From the NCBI GenBank assembly GCA_963929865.1, contig CAWVKK010000047.1, positions 16,392 through 80,391 on the forward strand: 64,000 nucleotides of DNA, read 5' to 3'. Source of the stretch: JAGZHZ01 sp963929865 (GTDB taxonomy: Bacteria; Bacillota; Clostridia; Lachnospirales; Lachnospiraceae). The notes under the pieces were generated by a model. It made no database searches, was not told the origin of the DNA, and was given only the letters and a program-made list of their open reading frames with translations. The position numbers were made by a program, and so were the translations under genes. Numbering within the stretch: position 1 is the stretch's first letter; each line of letters begins with the position of its first letter. Below are positions 17,649 through 26,900 of this stretch, piece by piece.

Positions 17649-18622
17649 TGGCTGTATTTCACAATCAGCAGCTCTACGCTCAGCGCATCCTGCATTTTTC
17701 CCGTCTTGACTGATTCTTCCGCCTCCACGCAGTCTTTTACCGCCTGTTTTAATTCTTCCGCTGAAAAAAGAGCCGCCTGCCTGATATAATTTTTGGCAAT
17801 GAAACTGTGAAGCCCTGTCTGTTCTGCGATCTGTCTGCAGTCATATCCCTGGCGCTCCAGTTCTTTTACCTGCATCAGGAGGTGAAACTGCCGCGAAATC
17901 AAGAACAAAATTCTCATCGGCGGTTCCTTTAGCGCAAGCAGGTCATAGTAAAGGTCAAATGCTTCTTTCTGTCTTTTCTCAGCGATAGCGCGGATCATCT
18001 CAAAAATTTTGTTTACAGTCCGGTCCGATGTAATCTGCGCGACGTCCTCCTCGCTGATCACTTCCCGTCCCATCGTATAGCAGAGTAGTTTTTCCAGCTC
18101 TGCCGCAATATTTTCCATATCGTTTCCTGTCTTTTCCAGAAACAGCTCCATCGTCTGCTGCGTAATCCTTTTTTCTTCCTTTTTCAGGAGACTCAAGATC
18201 CATTTTGTCAGCGTTTTTTCATCCTGACGGGCAAATTCAACGGCACGTCCTACATTTTTTACAGCTTTATAGAGCTTATTTCTCTTGTCGACCTCATCTT
18301 CCACAAATAAAAAAATCGTTTCCCTCGGTATCTGCTTCAGATATCTTGCCATCTGCTCGTTTGCCGATTTAAAAAATCTGCTGTCCTCTATCACGATCAA
18401 TCGGTAATCTGCAAAAAAAGGCAGCGTATCCGCCTGGTCAATCACAGCTTGCACGTCGATGTCTCTTCCGGCATAGCGGTTCAGGTTCATCGTGTCTTCG
18501 CCCCCGGAGATTGCCTGTTCAAGCTTTTTTTTATACTGTCGTTTTAGATACGTCTCTTCCCCGTATAATAAATATGCGTTTTTAAACTCTCGTCTTTTGA
18601 TATCTTCCGCTAAATCTTTCAT
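17630..18622 (-). CDS. holA: DNA polymerase III delta subunit
   Basis: Clamp-loader delta subunit that opens the beta sliding clamp. A 330-residue protein with the N-terminal AAA+-like fold lacking a true P-loop (AYLLYGEETYLKRQY near residue 18), a middle lid segment and a C-terminal collar domain (PPMRILFLISRQFHLLMQVKEL cut here as the RILFLISRQFHLL helix). AAGGA precedes the ATG. It ends inside the rpsT terminator. The holA-rpsT neighbourhood matches B. subtilis yqeN-rpsT. Confidence 0.92.
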   Translation of the reverse strand: MKDLAEDIKRREFKNAYLLYGEETYLKRQYKKKLEQAISGGEDTMNLNRYAGRDIDVQAVIDQADTLPFFADYRLIVIEDSRFFKSANEQMARYLKQIPRETIFLFVEDEVDKRNKLYKAVKNVGRAVEFARQDEKTLTKWILSLLKKEEKRITQQTMELFLEKTGNDMENIAAELEKLLCYTMGREVISEEDVAQITSDRTVNKIFEMIRAIAEKRQKEAFDLYYDLLALKEPPMRILFLISRQFHLLMQVKELERQGYDCRQIAEQTGLHSFIAKNYIRQAALFSAEELKQAVKDCVEAEESVKTGKMQDALSVELLIVKYSQKKAFD

Positions 18623-18686
18623 TTGTCTTTTTCCTTACCTGTCCTTTTTCTTCTTTATTGATGACGCTGTTATGTTTTCTATTTTA

Positions 18687-18899
18687 TCACAGCTTGTTTT
18701 TGTGTTCCATCTCTTCTTTCTCTTTCATCCGTTTTCTTTTTGTCATCAAACCGCCGATGCGCCCTGTCTCTTTCGCTGACAGTGATCTCCATCCCTCCTG
18801 CTCTACACGTTCAAGCAGTCCAAGCTCCTGCGCGATTTCATATTTCAGTTTTTCATCTGACGTCAAGTCTGTCTTATTTTCCTTTTTTCCCATAGACAA
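18687..18899 (-). CDS. Small acid-soluble spore protein, alpha/beta type
   Basis: A 70-residue DNA-binding spore protein that coats and protects forespore DNA. The signature LKYEIAQELGLLERV contains the GPR cleavage site (E|IA), followed by GW..LSAKETGRIGGLMTKR, the second conserved block. The TTG at 18899 is preferred over the ATG at 18893: GAAAGGAG sits 8 bases before the TTG but 14 before the ATG. A consensus sigma-G promoter lies directly upstream (18925-18953), fitting forespore expression. It is a variant with an extended, charged C-terminus (KRMKEKEEMEHKNKL). Confidence 0.88.
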   Translation of the reverse strand: MSMGKKENKTDLTSDEKLKYEIAQELGLLERVEQEGWRSLSAKETGRIGGLMTKRKRMKEKEEMEHKNKL

Positions 18900-18924
18900 A
18901 GACCATACTCCTTTCTTTTTTTTG

Positions 18925-18953
18925 AAGTATGGTCTGTTTTTTCTCTTCTATGC
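18925..18953 (-). promoter_or_regulatory. Sigma-G promoter of the SASP gene
   Basis: On the minus strand GCATA (18949-18953), a 17-base spacer and CATACTT (18925-18931). This fits the known sigma-G consensus (gHATR, 17-18, CATWMTA) with one mismatch at the last base. The Shine-Dalgarno follows within 10 bases of the expected start point. Confidence 0.75.
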
Positions 18954-19029
18954 AAGGTTCCCGCAAAATCTTCTGCTATTTTCCCGGAGTATTCTTCATC
19001 CCCCGTCCCCTTGGAAGTCCTCACGCTCT

Positions 19030-20310
19030 CTATCGTTTCATAAAAGCTTCTATCACGCCTAACGCTTCTTCGAGATCTTTTCTTGTGTGGGCTGCTGAGA
19101 GGAACATTGCCTCAAACTGAGACGGTCCTAAGTGAATCTGATGATCCAGCATATAGTGGAAATATTCCGCAAATTTTGCCGTATCCGATGTCTTAGCGCT
19201 GGCATAATCATCAACGCGCTGACCGGTAAAGAAAATACATCCCAGGGAGCCCACATGGTTTACCTGCCATGGTTTGCCCGCATCTTCTATAATCTGTCTG
19301 ACTTTCCCGAAAAACCAATCGCCTTTTTCATTCAGCTCCTGGTAAATCTCGGGATGATCCTTCAAAATCGTAAGCTGCGCAATGCCCGCCGCCATCGCGA
19401 CAGGATTGCCGCTGAGCGTTCCAGCCTGGTACACCCTGCCGACCGGAGAAACCTGGCGCATAATCTCTTTTTTTCCTCCATACGCGCCGACCGGCATCCC
19501 GGCTCCGATAATTTTTCCAAACGTCGTCAGATCGGACTGTACTCCGTAATATCCCTGTGCCCCGTCAATGCCCAGGCGAAATCCTGTGATGACCTCGTCA
19601 AAAATCAGCAGCGCTTTGTACTGGGTGCAGATTTCTCTCAACCCTTCCAGAAATCCGGGCTTTGGAGGCACAACTCCCATGTTGGCTCCGACCGGCTCTA
19701 CAATCACAGCCGCGATCTCCTGACCGAACTCTGAGAACAATGCCTCCACGCTGTCCAGATCGTTATAGACTGCCGAGAGCGTGTCTTCCGTGCAGCCTTT
19801 CGGCACTCCCGCGCTGTCCGGGATTCCGCTCGTCATCACGCCTGACCCGGCTTTGACCAGCATCGCGTCGGAATGACCGTGGTAGCATCCCATAAATTTT
19901 ACAATTTTATTTCTCCCAGTATATCCCCTCGCCACACGGACTGCGCTCATCACAGCCTCCGTTCCGGAATTGACCATGCGCACCATCTCGATGGAAGGAA
20001 CGATCTGGCAGATCAGTTTTGCCATAATCACTTCTTTCTCAGTCGCCGCGCCGTAGCTGAGTCCTTTTTTGCACGCTTCCTCCACACATTTTAAAATTTC
20101 AGGGTGGTTATGTCCCAAAATCATCGGTCCCCACGAACCGATAAAATCAAGGTATGTAATCCCGTCCACATCCGTCATATACGCTCCCTGTGCATGGTCG
20201 ATAAACCGCGGCGTGCCTCCGATGGATCCGAAAGCGCGCACCGGACTGTTGACTCCTCCCGGAATCCATTCTACCGCTTCGCGAAACAGCTCTTCTGACT
20301 TTGTCATCAT
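19030..20310 (-). CDS. hemL: Glutamate-1-semialdehyde 2,1-aminomutase
   Basis: PLP enzyme that converts glutamate-1-semialdehyde to 5-aminolevulinate in the C5 tetrapyrrole pathway. The PLP lysine is in TTFGKIIGAGMPVGAYGG (near residue 270). Further motifs are RMVNSGTEAVMSA and FDEVITGFR. Length 426 is typical. Its ATG overlaps the hemB stop codon region by 4 bases (20307-20310), so translation is coupled. It is the last gene of the operon hemC, cobA-hemD, hemB, hemL. The preceding enzyme, glutamyl-tRNA reductase (HemA), is not encoded in the window. Confidence 0.97.
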   Translation of the reverse strand: MMTKSEELFREAVEWIPGGVNSPVRAFGSIGGTPRFIDHAQGAYMTDVDGITYLDFIGSWGPMILGHNHPEILKCVEEACKKGLSYGAATEKEVIMAKLICQIVPSIEMVRMVNSGTEAVMSAVRVARGYTGRNKIVKFMGCYHGHSDAMLVKAGSGVMTSGIPDSAGVPKGCTEDTLSAVYNDLDSVEALFSEFGQEIAAVIVEPVGANMGVVPPKPGFLEGLREICTQYKALLIFDEVITGFRLGIDGAQGYYGVQSDLTTFGKIIGAGMPVGAYGGKKEIMRQVSPVGRVYQAGTLSGNPVAMAAGIAQLTILKDHPEIYQELNEKGDWFFGKVRQIIEDAGKPWQVNHVGSLGCIFFTGQRVDDYASAKTSDTAKFAEYFHYMLDHQIHLGPSQFEAMFLSAAHTRKDLEEALGVIEAFMKR

Positions 20311-21290
20311 CCAATTCTCCCTTCGTCCATAAATTTTGCCAGCTCTTTTGCAAAATAAGTGATATAGATGTCTGCCCCGGCGCGGTATACGCCCGCCGCC
20401 ATCTCGCAGATAATTTTTTCCTCTTCAATCCATCCCATTTTTGCGGCTGCTTTTACCATCGCGTATTCGCCGCTGACACTGTATGCCGCAACCGGCACAT
20501 GAACTATATTTGCCACTTCATTTACCACATCCAGATAAGACATCGCCGGTTTTACCATGACGATATCCGCTCCCTCTTCTATGTCAAGAAGCGCCTCCTT
20601 TAATCCTTCTCTTTTGTTGTGGTAATCCATCTGGTACGATTTCCGATCCCCGAAAGCCGGCGCAGAGCCTGCCGCCTCGCGGAACGGTCCATAAAAAGCA
20701 GACGCGTATTTAACAGCATACGACATAATCGGCGTCTCCTTATGTCCGGCGCGGTCGAGACATGTGCGGATTGCACGGACTCTGCCGTCCATCATGTCAG
20801 ACGGGGCTACCATATCTGCCCCTGCTTCCACATGCGACAGCGCTGTTTTTGCAAGCAGCTTGAGCGTTTCGTCGTTCTCCACCTCATGACCGCAAAGTAC
20901 GCCGCAGTGACCGTGCGACGTGTATTCGCACATACATACATCCGTCACATAGTACAGATCCGGAAATCTCTTCTTTGCCTCGCGCAGCGCTTTTTGGACA
21001 ATTCCGTTTTCATCGTAAGCTCCGCTTCCCATCTCATCTTTTTGAGCTGGAATTCCAAATAAAATTACAGAAGAAACACCGGCTTTTTCTAACCGTTCCA
21101 GTTCAAACATCATCCGGTCAGTGCTGTAGCGGTATTGTCCTTCCATAGACGGAATCGGATCCTCCAGGTTTTTTCCTTCCTGCACAAAAATCGGATAAAT
21201 CAAAGAAGATTTGTCCATTCTCGTCTCTCTTACCATCTTTCTGAGTACTTCACTGCCTCTGAGTCTTCTTGGTCTGATTGTCATATCCAT
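20307..21290 (-). CDS. hemB: Porphobilinogen synthase (ALA dehydratase)
   Basis: Condenses two 5-aminolevulinates to porphobilinogen. The two active-site lysines are in SYAVKYASAFYGPFREA (near residue 197) and in IVMVKPAMSYLD (near 250). The region CMCEYTSHGHCG (near 120) supplies the metal-binding cysteines of the zinc type. AGGAGG lies 8 bases before the ATG. It sits between the cobA-hemD fusion (15 bases upstream) and hemL (4-base overlap). Confidence 0.97.
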   Translation of the reverse strand: MDMTIRPRRLRGSEVLRKMVRETRMDKSSLIYPIFVQEGKNLEDPIPSMEGQYRYSTDRMMFELERLEKAGVSSVILFGIPAQKDEMGSGAYDENGIVQKALREAKKRFPDLYYVTDVCMCEYTSHGHCGVLCGHEVENDETLKLLAKTALSHVEAGADMVAPSDMMDGRVRAIRTCLDRAGHKETPIMSYAVKYASAFYGPFREAAGSAPAFGDRKSYQMDYHNKREGLKEALLDIEEGADIVMVKPAMSYLDVVNEVANIVHVPVAAYSVSGEYAMVKAAAKMGWIEEEKIICEMAAGVYRAGADIYITYFAKELAKFMDEGRIG

Positions 21291-21305
21291 TTTTCTTTCC
21301 TCCTG

Positions 21306-22817
21306 TTATCGCTTTTGCGCCCGGCACAACTGTTCTGTCAGCGCAATGACACTGTCAATAGAAGCTTTTTCCGAGACATACGTCTCCATTCCCAGTTGCT
21401 CTGCTTCTGCCTGAGTCTGTTTTCCGATACAGACTGCTTTTACTTTAGAGAAATCGATCTCTCCGACTGCCCGGGCGAATCCTCTGACGGTGGAGGCGCT
21501 GGTAAAGACCGCATAGTCGATCTCTCCGTTTTCAAACTCTTCTTTTTCGCGGATCACCTCTGATTTTTCGTAGACGGTGTCATAGGTGGCTACCTCATCT
21601 GCTGTCAGTCCTTCTTTCTTTTTCAGTTCTTCTATCAGCGCTTCCGTCCCCATCGACGCCCGCGGAATGAGAATCCGTTCTGTGCCGACGCACAGCTTTG
21701 CCAGCTCTCTTCCGAGCGTTTCTCCATTATAGACGGTCGGCATAAAATCCGGATAGATGCCTTTTTCTTCCAGGGCTTTCTTCGTTCCCTCTCCGATCAC
21801 TGCCACTTTAATATTCCAAAGCCGTCTGATATCTATCTTTTGTTTCTCCATCACTTTAAAAAAGACTTTCACTCCGGAAGGGCTGGTGAAAACCAGCCAT
21901 TGATACGAATCTATCTCTTTTAATTTTTCTAAGAGAAGACTCTGATCCTCGCGCATAACGGTCCGGATTGCAGGCAGTTCCAGGACCTCTGCCCCCTTTT
22001 CTCTCAATCGTTTCGCCATACGCGACACAAGCTCTTTTGGTCGCGTCACCACAATCTTTTTCCCGAACAGAGGCATTTTTTCCCGCCATCCGAATTTTTC
22101 CGCCAGCGCGCATACTTGTCCCACCACGATGACTGCCGGCGTCTCGACGCCCTGCTTTTGCGCCTCTTCCGGCAGATCAGCGACCGTGGCCAAAATTCTT
22201 TTCTGCTGCGCTGTCGTTCCTTTTTGCAGGACAGCAGCCGGCGTAAAGGGATCCATGCCGGCTCTGAGAAGTCCCGCGCAGATACTGTCTAGAGCCGCCG
22301 CGCCCATCAAAAAAACAAGCGTGCCTTTTGTCCTGACAAGCGCCTCAAAGTCAATGTCATACTCCTCTCCTTTTTTCTTATGCCCCGTAATAATGTGAAC
22401 AGAGGAGCAGAAATCCCGGTGCGTAACCGGAATCCCATTGTATGCCGGGACAGAAAGCGCGGATGTCACCCCTGGGACAACTTCATACGGAATCTGATGC
22501 TGTGCCAGCAGTTCCAGCTCTTCCCCTCCGCGTCCAAACAAAAAAGGGTCTCCCCCTTTTAGGCGCACTACCTTTTTTCCCCGCTGCGCTTCTCTTAGAA
22601 GAACTTCATTAATCTGTTCCTGGGGCATCGTATGATTTCCGGCCCGTTTTCCCACATCAATCAGCTCTGCCGTCTCCGGAATCATATTTAGCACGCCGTC
22701 TCCGACCAGTCTGTCATAGACTACGACTTCTGCCTGTTCCAGCACCTCTTTTCCTTTCAGAGTAAAAAGTCCAGGATCCGACGGTCCTGCTCCTATCAGC
22801 CATACCTTTCCCGCCAT
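21306..22817 (-). CDS. cobA-hemD: Fused uroporphyrinogen-III C-methyltransferase and uroporphyrinogen-III synthase
   Basis: A bifunctional 503-residue enzyme. Residues 1-245 are an SUMT/CobA SAM methyltransferase (VWLIGAGPSDPGLFTLKG, VRLKGGDPFLFGRGGEE, GVTSALSVPAYNGIP) that makes precorrin-2. Residues 250-503 are HemD (WLVFTSPSGVKVFF, VFTSASTVRGFA), which closes the uroporphyrinogen-III ring. The ATG at 22817 has AAGGAG 9 bases upstream; the longer open frame overlaps hemC. The fusion is common in clostridia and directs flux to siroheme and cobalamin. It lies 5 bases after hemC and 15 bases before hemB. Confidence 0.96.
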   Translation of the reverse strand: MAGKVWLIGAGPSDPGLFTLKGKEVLEQAEVVVYDRLVGDGVLNMIPETAELIDVGKRAGNHTMPQEQINEVLLREAQRGKKVVRLKGGDPFLFGRGGEELELLAQHQIPYEVVPGVTSALSVPAYNGIPVTHRDFCSSVHIITGHKKKGEEYDIDFEALVRTKGTLVFLMGAAALDSICAGLLRAGMDPFTPAAVLQKGTTAQQKRILATVADLPEEAQKQGVETPAVIVVGQVCALAEKFGWREKMPLFGKKIVVTRPKELVSRMAKRLREKGAEVLELPAIRTVMREDQSLLLEKLKEIDSYQWLVFTSPSGVKVFFKVMEKQKIDIRRLWNIKVAVIGEGTKKALEEKGIYPDFMPTVYNGETLGRELAKLCVGTERILIPRASMGTEALIEELKKKEGLTADEVATYDTVYEKSEVIREKEEFENGEIDYAVFTSASTVRGFARAVGEIDFSKVKAVCIGKQTQAEAEQLGMETYVSEKASIDSVIALTEQLCRAQKR

Positions 22818-22822
22818 ATCGT

Positions 22823-23719
22823 CTATCTCCTTCCTTTCTGTGCGATTCCCCTCAATTTTTCTGCCAGGCGGATTCCGATCGCCTCGGCGTGACCGCACTC
22901 TCCGCTTTCTTCTCCTTTGCAGAATACCCCGCTTTCTTCATCGCAGTAAAGTCCTCTCAGCGTAATTCTGCCCGCCTCCACAGTGGCATATGCCGCGATG
23001 GGCGAAGAGCATCCCCCGTTGAGCGTCCTGACAAAGGACCTCTCGCACAGCGCAGCGTATGAGGCATTTTCTTCGCAGATCTCTTTCAGGTAAGCATAAT
23101 CTTCGCCTTTTCTTCCCTGGATTGCCAAAATCCCCTGACCTGCCGCCGGAATCATCTCCTCCGGCTCTAAATATCTGCCGATACGGTTCTTAAGCCCAAG
23201 TCTTTTTAATCCTGCCGCTGCCAGAACCAGCGCGCCGTATTCTCCCTCGTCCAGCTTTCTCAGTCTCGTCAGCACATTCCCTCTGACCGGCGCAAAGGAG
23301 GCGTCCGGAAAAATCTCCTTTAGCTGCAAAATCCTTCTCTGGCTTGAGCAGCCGATCGGACGCTTGGGGTCCCTGCAGACGCTTCCCTGCGGATAGACGA
23401 GAACGTCTCTGGGATCTTCTCTCTTTGAAAATCCCACAATGGGAAGATCGTCTGCGGTCTCCATGGGCATATCTTTTAGGCTGTGCACCGAGAGATCCGT
23501 TCTTCCCTCTCTGAGCGCCCTGTCCAGTTCTTTTACAAACAGCCCTTTTCCCCCGATCTTGTCGAGGGTCCGGTCTAAAATTATGTCTCCCGTCGTTTTC
23601 ATTGTAATAAGCTGTGTCTCTATCTCAGGATGAAACTGCTCGATTGCTTTCATCACAAGCTCGCTCTGGATAACAGCCAGTCTGCTTTCTCTGCTGCCAA
23701 TTCGTATGTTTCTTTTCAT
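22823..23719 (-). CDS. hemC: Porphobilinogen deaminase (hydroxymethylbilane synthase)
   Basis: Polymerises four porphobilinogens to hydroxymethylbilane. It starts MKRNIRIGSRESRLAV, and the dipyrromethane-cofactor cysteine is in LNGGCSSPIAAYA (near residue 240). Length 298 is typical. The ATG at 23719 has AGGAG 8 bases upstream and is the family start; the frame is open to 23779. First gene of the operon, behind a promoter at 23862-23891 and a leader of about 135 bases whose role is unknown. Confidence 0.96.
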   Translation of the reverse strand: MKRNIRIGSRESRLAVIQSELVMKAIEQFHPEIETQLITMKTTGDIILDRTLDKIGGKGLFVKELDRALREGRTDLSVHSLKDMPMETADDLPIVGFSKREDPRDVLVYPQGSVCRDPKRPIGCSSQRRILQLKEIFPDASFAPVRGNVLTRLRKLDEGEYGALVLAAAGLKRLGLKNRIGRYLEPEEMIPAAGQGILAIQGRKGEDYAYLKEICEENASYAALCERSFVRTLNGGCSSPIAAYATVEAGRITLRGLYCDEESGVFCKGEESGECGHAEAIGIRLAEKLRGIAQKGRR

Positions 23720-23861
23720 GTGTCTTCTCCTGGTCTTTCTGCCGCTTGTGGCTGTGCTTAAATCTACTTCGCACATCAAGAAGCGGTGATCGTTCTTCGT
23801 TGTTTGCTGCCACTATGGCCGTATGAAACGTTATGGTGTGTTTCATTGTCTCGCTCTGTCC

Positions 23862-23891
23862 ATGATATCACATAATAATCGCAGGTGTAAA
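23862..23891 (-). promoter_or_regulatory. Promoter of the hemC-cobA/hemD-hemB-hemL operon
   Basis: On the minus strand TTTACA (23886-23891), an 18-base spacer and TATCAT (23862-23867). The leader to hemC is about 135 bases and contains the inverted repeat ATGAAAC/GTTTCAT. No cobalamin riboswitch signature was found in it. Confidence 0.55.
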
Positions 23892-23916
23892 GCACACATT
23901 CCATCTGTCTTTTTCT

Positions 23917-26900
23917 TTATGTCTTTTTTCTTTTCCGCCATTTCTGCGCGGCGGTGATCACAGTCAGCGCGCCTCCCAGTATCAGCGCTCCCCCTGTCCA
24001 TTTTGGGAAACTGTTCCAAAATTGAATCCAGGAGTCTTCGCAGATCAAGACGTTGCGGATCGTATAGACCGACTCATTTCCGGCAAGATCTTTCAGTTTC
24101 ACACAAAAATTCTGTCTCGTATCTTTCTCTTTCACCCATACCTGTGCCTTCTCTTTCCAGCTCTCCTGATCCCATTTCTTCCACAGTGCCCCGTCTAAAA
24201 ATACGGCTATTTCTTTTATTCCTATATTGTCTGCCGCATCGATCCAGACGCTGCGCTTTTTCTCCTTGTATCTGCCGTTTTCTTCTATTCCGGATATGAC
24301 GGCGGTCGGACTGGAATGATCGATGACAAACATGATTTCTTCTCCGTTTTTTCCATTGTCTGAATAATTTCCCGCCTGATCCTTCGACATCAGAGTCAGC
24401 TGGTAAACGCCCTCCTGCGCAAAATTTTCTGGCGAGATCTCATAGATGTACTGCTTCCAGCTGCCTTTTTCTCCCCGAATGCCAACCTGGTAGTCCGTTC
24501 CTTTTTTCATCTGCTTTGTCTCCCCGTCTCTGCTGCAGAAAATCTCGTTTTCTTCCAGAGAGTCTACGTTGGTCTCTAAAATTTTCAGCGTCTTTGCCTC
24601 TTTTTGATAGTATCCTTCTAAAAACTGCTTTGTCTCTGTGTCAAATGTATAGACTGAGCCAAATCGGTTGACAGAAAAGCAGATTTTTTTTCCTGCCAGA
24701 TTTCCAGCCAGATCACGGATTCTGATTTGAACTGTGTAGAGGTCATCTTGTTCTTTTTCGTGCGGGAAATCGCAGACGCTTACTTTTTTTCTTTTGTGCT
24801 CATCCGAAATCGTATACGTCAGCTTTTTCTCTCCCCATTTTTCACCCGTACAGGAAATTTCCAGGCTGTCCAGATCCAGATAAGGATCCTCCAGGTAAAT
24901 CACGGGTTCCACTTTCCCTTTATTCGCGGAATATTCTTCAATCTCCTCTATCGTAATTTCCGGAACGGTCTTGTCAATCATAAAATCATCCGGACCGTAT
25001 TCCCGGCTTCGGTTCCCTGCAAGATCTTCGCACTGCAGATAAAGCAGATAACGCCCTTCTTTTTCCACGCTTTTGCTGCTTTGATATCCTCCCTCGACAC
25101 GCTCCCACGTCTCCTTCCACTCTTCCTGCCATGTTTTTCCGTCTTCGCTGGTTCCTGAAAGCTCTAAAAAGATTCCCTGTGGGTCAAAGTTTTTTTCCTC
25201 TATAAAAATGGTAATCTCTCCTCCGCCTCGATAAAAGGAATCTGTTTTTCCTTTTTTGAGTTCCTTCTTTACCGCAATCTCCGGTTTTGTACAGTCAAGT
25301 GTAAACGCTTCCTCCTCTGTCTTTGCCTGATTCCCGGACAAATCTTCTGCAGATACGGTCATGCGATACGTATCCTCTTTCTCAAATAAGGCGGTACATA
25401 CCGCCGTCCTTTTTCCGTCTTGTTCTTTGATCTCCCATTCGCTCTGCCTGACAGGCTTGCCCTGCGCGCTGTCTATCTCAAGCAGTAATGTCTCATCATC
25501 CAGATTCTTGTCTGAAACGGTAATCTGTGCCGTGCGCGGTGTCCGGTCAAAGCTTCCTTTTCCCTCTCCTCTCTCATAGACTATATTGATGACCGGGGCT
25601 TGTGAGTCCAGAAGATATCGTCTTATCTGCGCTGTGCGGTATCCGCTGTTTGTCTCCATCTCCACTTCTACTGTGATGCTCTCTTCTCCAAAAAGCTCCT
25701 GCGTCAGCTCCAGTCTTTTGTTTGCCTCAAAAACCCGTTCTTCTTTTTGTGTGTATGTTTCCGAACTCCAGACTTTTCCGTTTACCAGGCACTGCAGCCT
25801 TTTGATTCCGCTTACCTTGTCCTGCGCATGGATCAGGACAGAGACGTCTCCCGGATAATACCGGATTCCATCCTTTTCCCGGCTTGCGTCTTTTTCTTGT
25901 GTAATTTCCAAAATACTGCTTTTTGCTGCCTGCTGTGTTGTCTGGATCAGCACGGCGTCTAACTTTTCTTTTTCCCCGATGACGCCCTCTCCATCGACCG
26001 CCTGGACCCAGATTTCTCCCGAAAAGCCCACAGGCACCTCAATCATGCACCTCATCTCGTCGATGCCTTTTTCTATCTGCTGCGCCTCTGTCCAGATCTG
26101 ATTGTCTGCATGTGCAAGCTGAAAGCGGACTGTTTTGACGCCGCTGATGCCGTCGCGCGCTTTTAAAAAAATATGAATTTTCTGATCGCTGAAATATGGA
26201 TAATCTCTATACGCATACCGCTCCAGCACAGTCTGATCCTCTTTTTTGTACTGTGTCTCTTCGCTCAGAAAAACCGGCGCCGTCTGATCGATCGTAAAAG
26301 AGACTTGATAGGATTCTCTGCTTTTTTGTTCTCCTTCATTTTTAAATACCGCACTGTTGTCTGAAAAGTCTTTCATCTGTATGGTTACGGTATAATTCGC
26401 CTCATCCTTCAGCGTCCATTGCGTCTCATACCAATTTCCTTTTTCCCACCCCTCTTTTTCTCTTTGCCGCGCCGTCCACGTCCGGCACGCCTCATTTGCG
26501 CGGATCACGCTTTTTTCCTGCGACGTCTGTGTCTCTCCCTTCTTATCGCACGCGTACATCTGAAAATTCCACTGAGACGGATCAAAGTTTTCCTCCTGAA
26601 TCCGAATCTTTATGGTGAGCTGTCCTTTGCTGATTTTATTGTCTCTTTGCCACTGCTCTATCGCAATCGGCTTGCCCTGATCTGTATAGAAAAAAATCTC
26701 TACGCTGGGCGGTGTGCGGTCAATCACAAGATTTTTGGAGACGATTCCTTCTTCTGTCTCCTGAAAATCCCGTATCGTCCCGCCGACGCTCAAGCTGTTT
26801 CCTGCCAGATCCCGCGCCGCAATCATCAGCCGGGTACTTCCTTCTTTTGGCTCTGCTTCAAACTCTATGATTTTTTCCTCTTCCCTCCACACCGCTGCGA

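Noticed and set aside
18900..18935. Inverted repeat AGACCATACT/AGTATGGTCT that could form a hairpin over the SASP ribosome site.
   Set aside because: Its upstream arm is the -10 box of the sigma-G promoter, so it is not in the transcript, and no T-run follows on either strand.
23625..23846. A 73-codon frame starting in the hemC leader, possibly a leader peptide.
   Set aside because: It overlaps the hemC coding start in another frame and has only a weak ribosome site.
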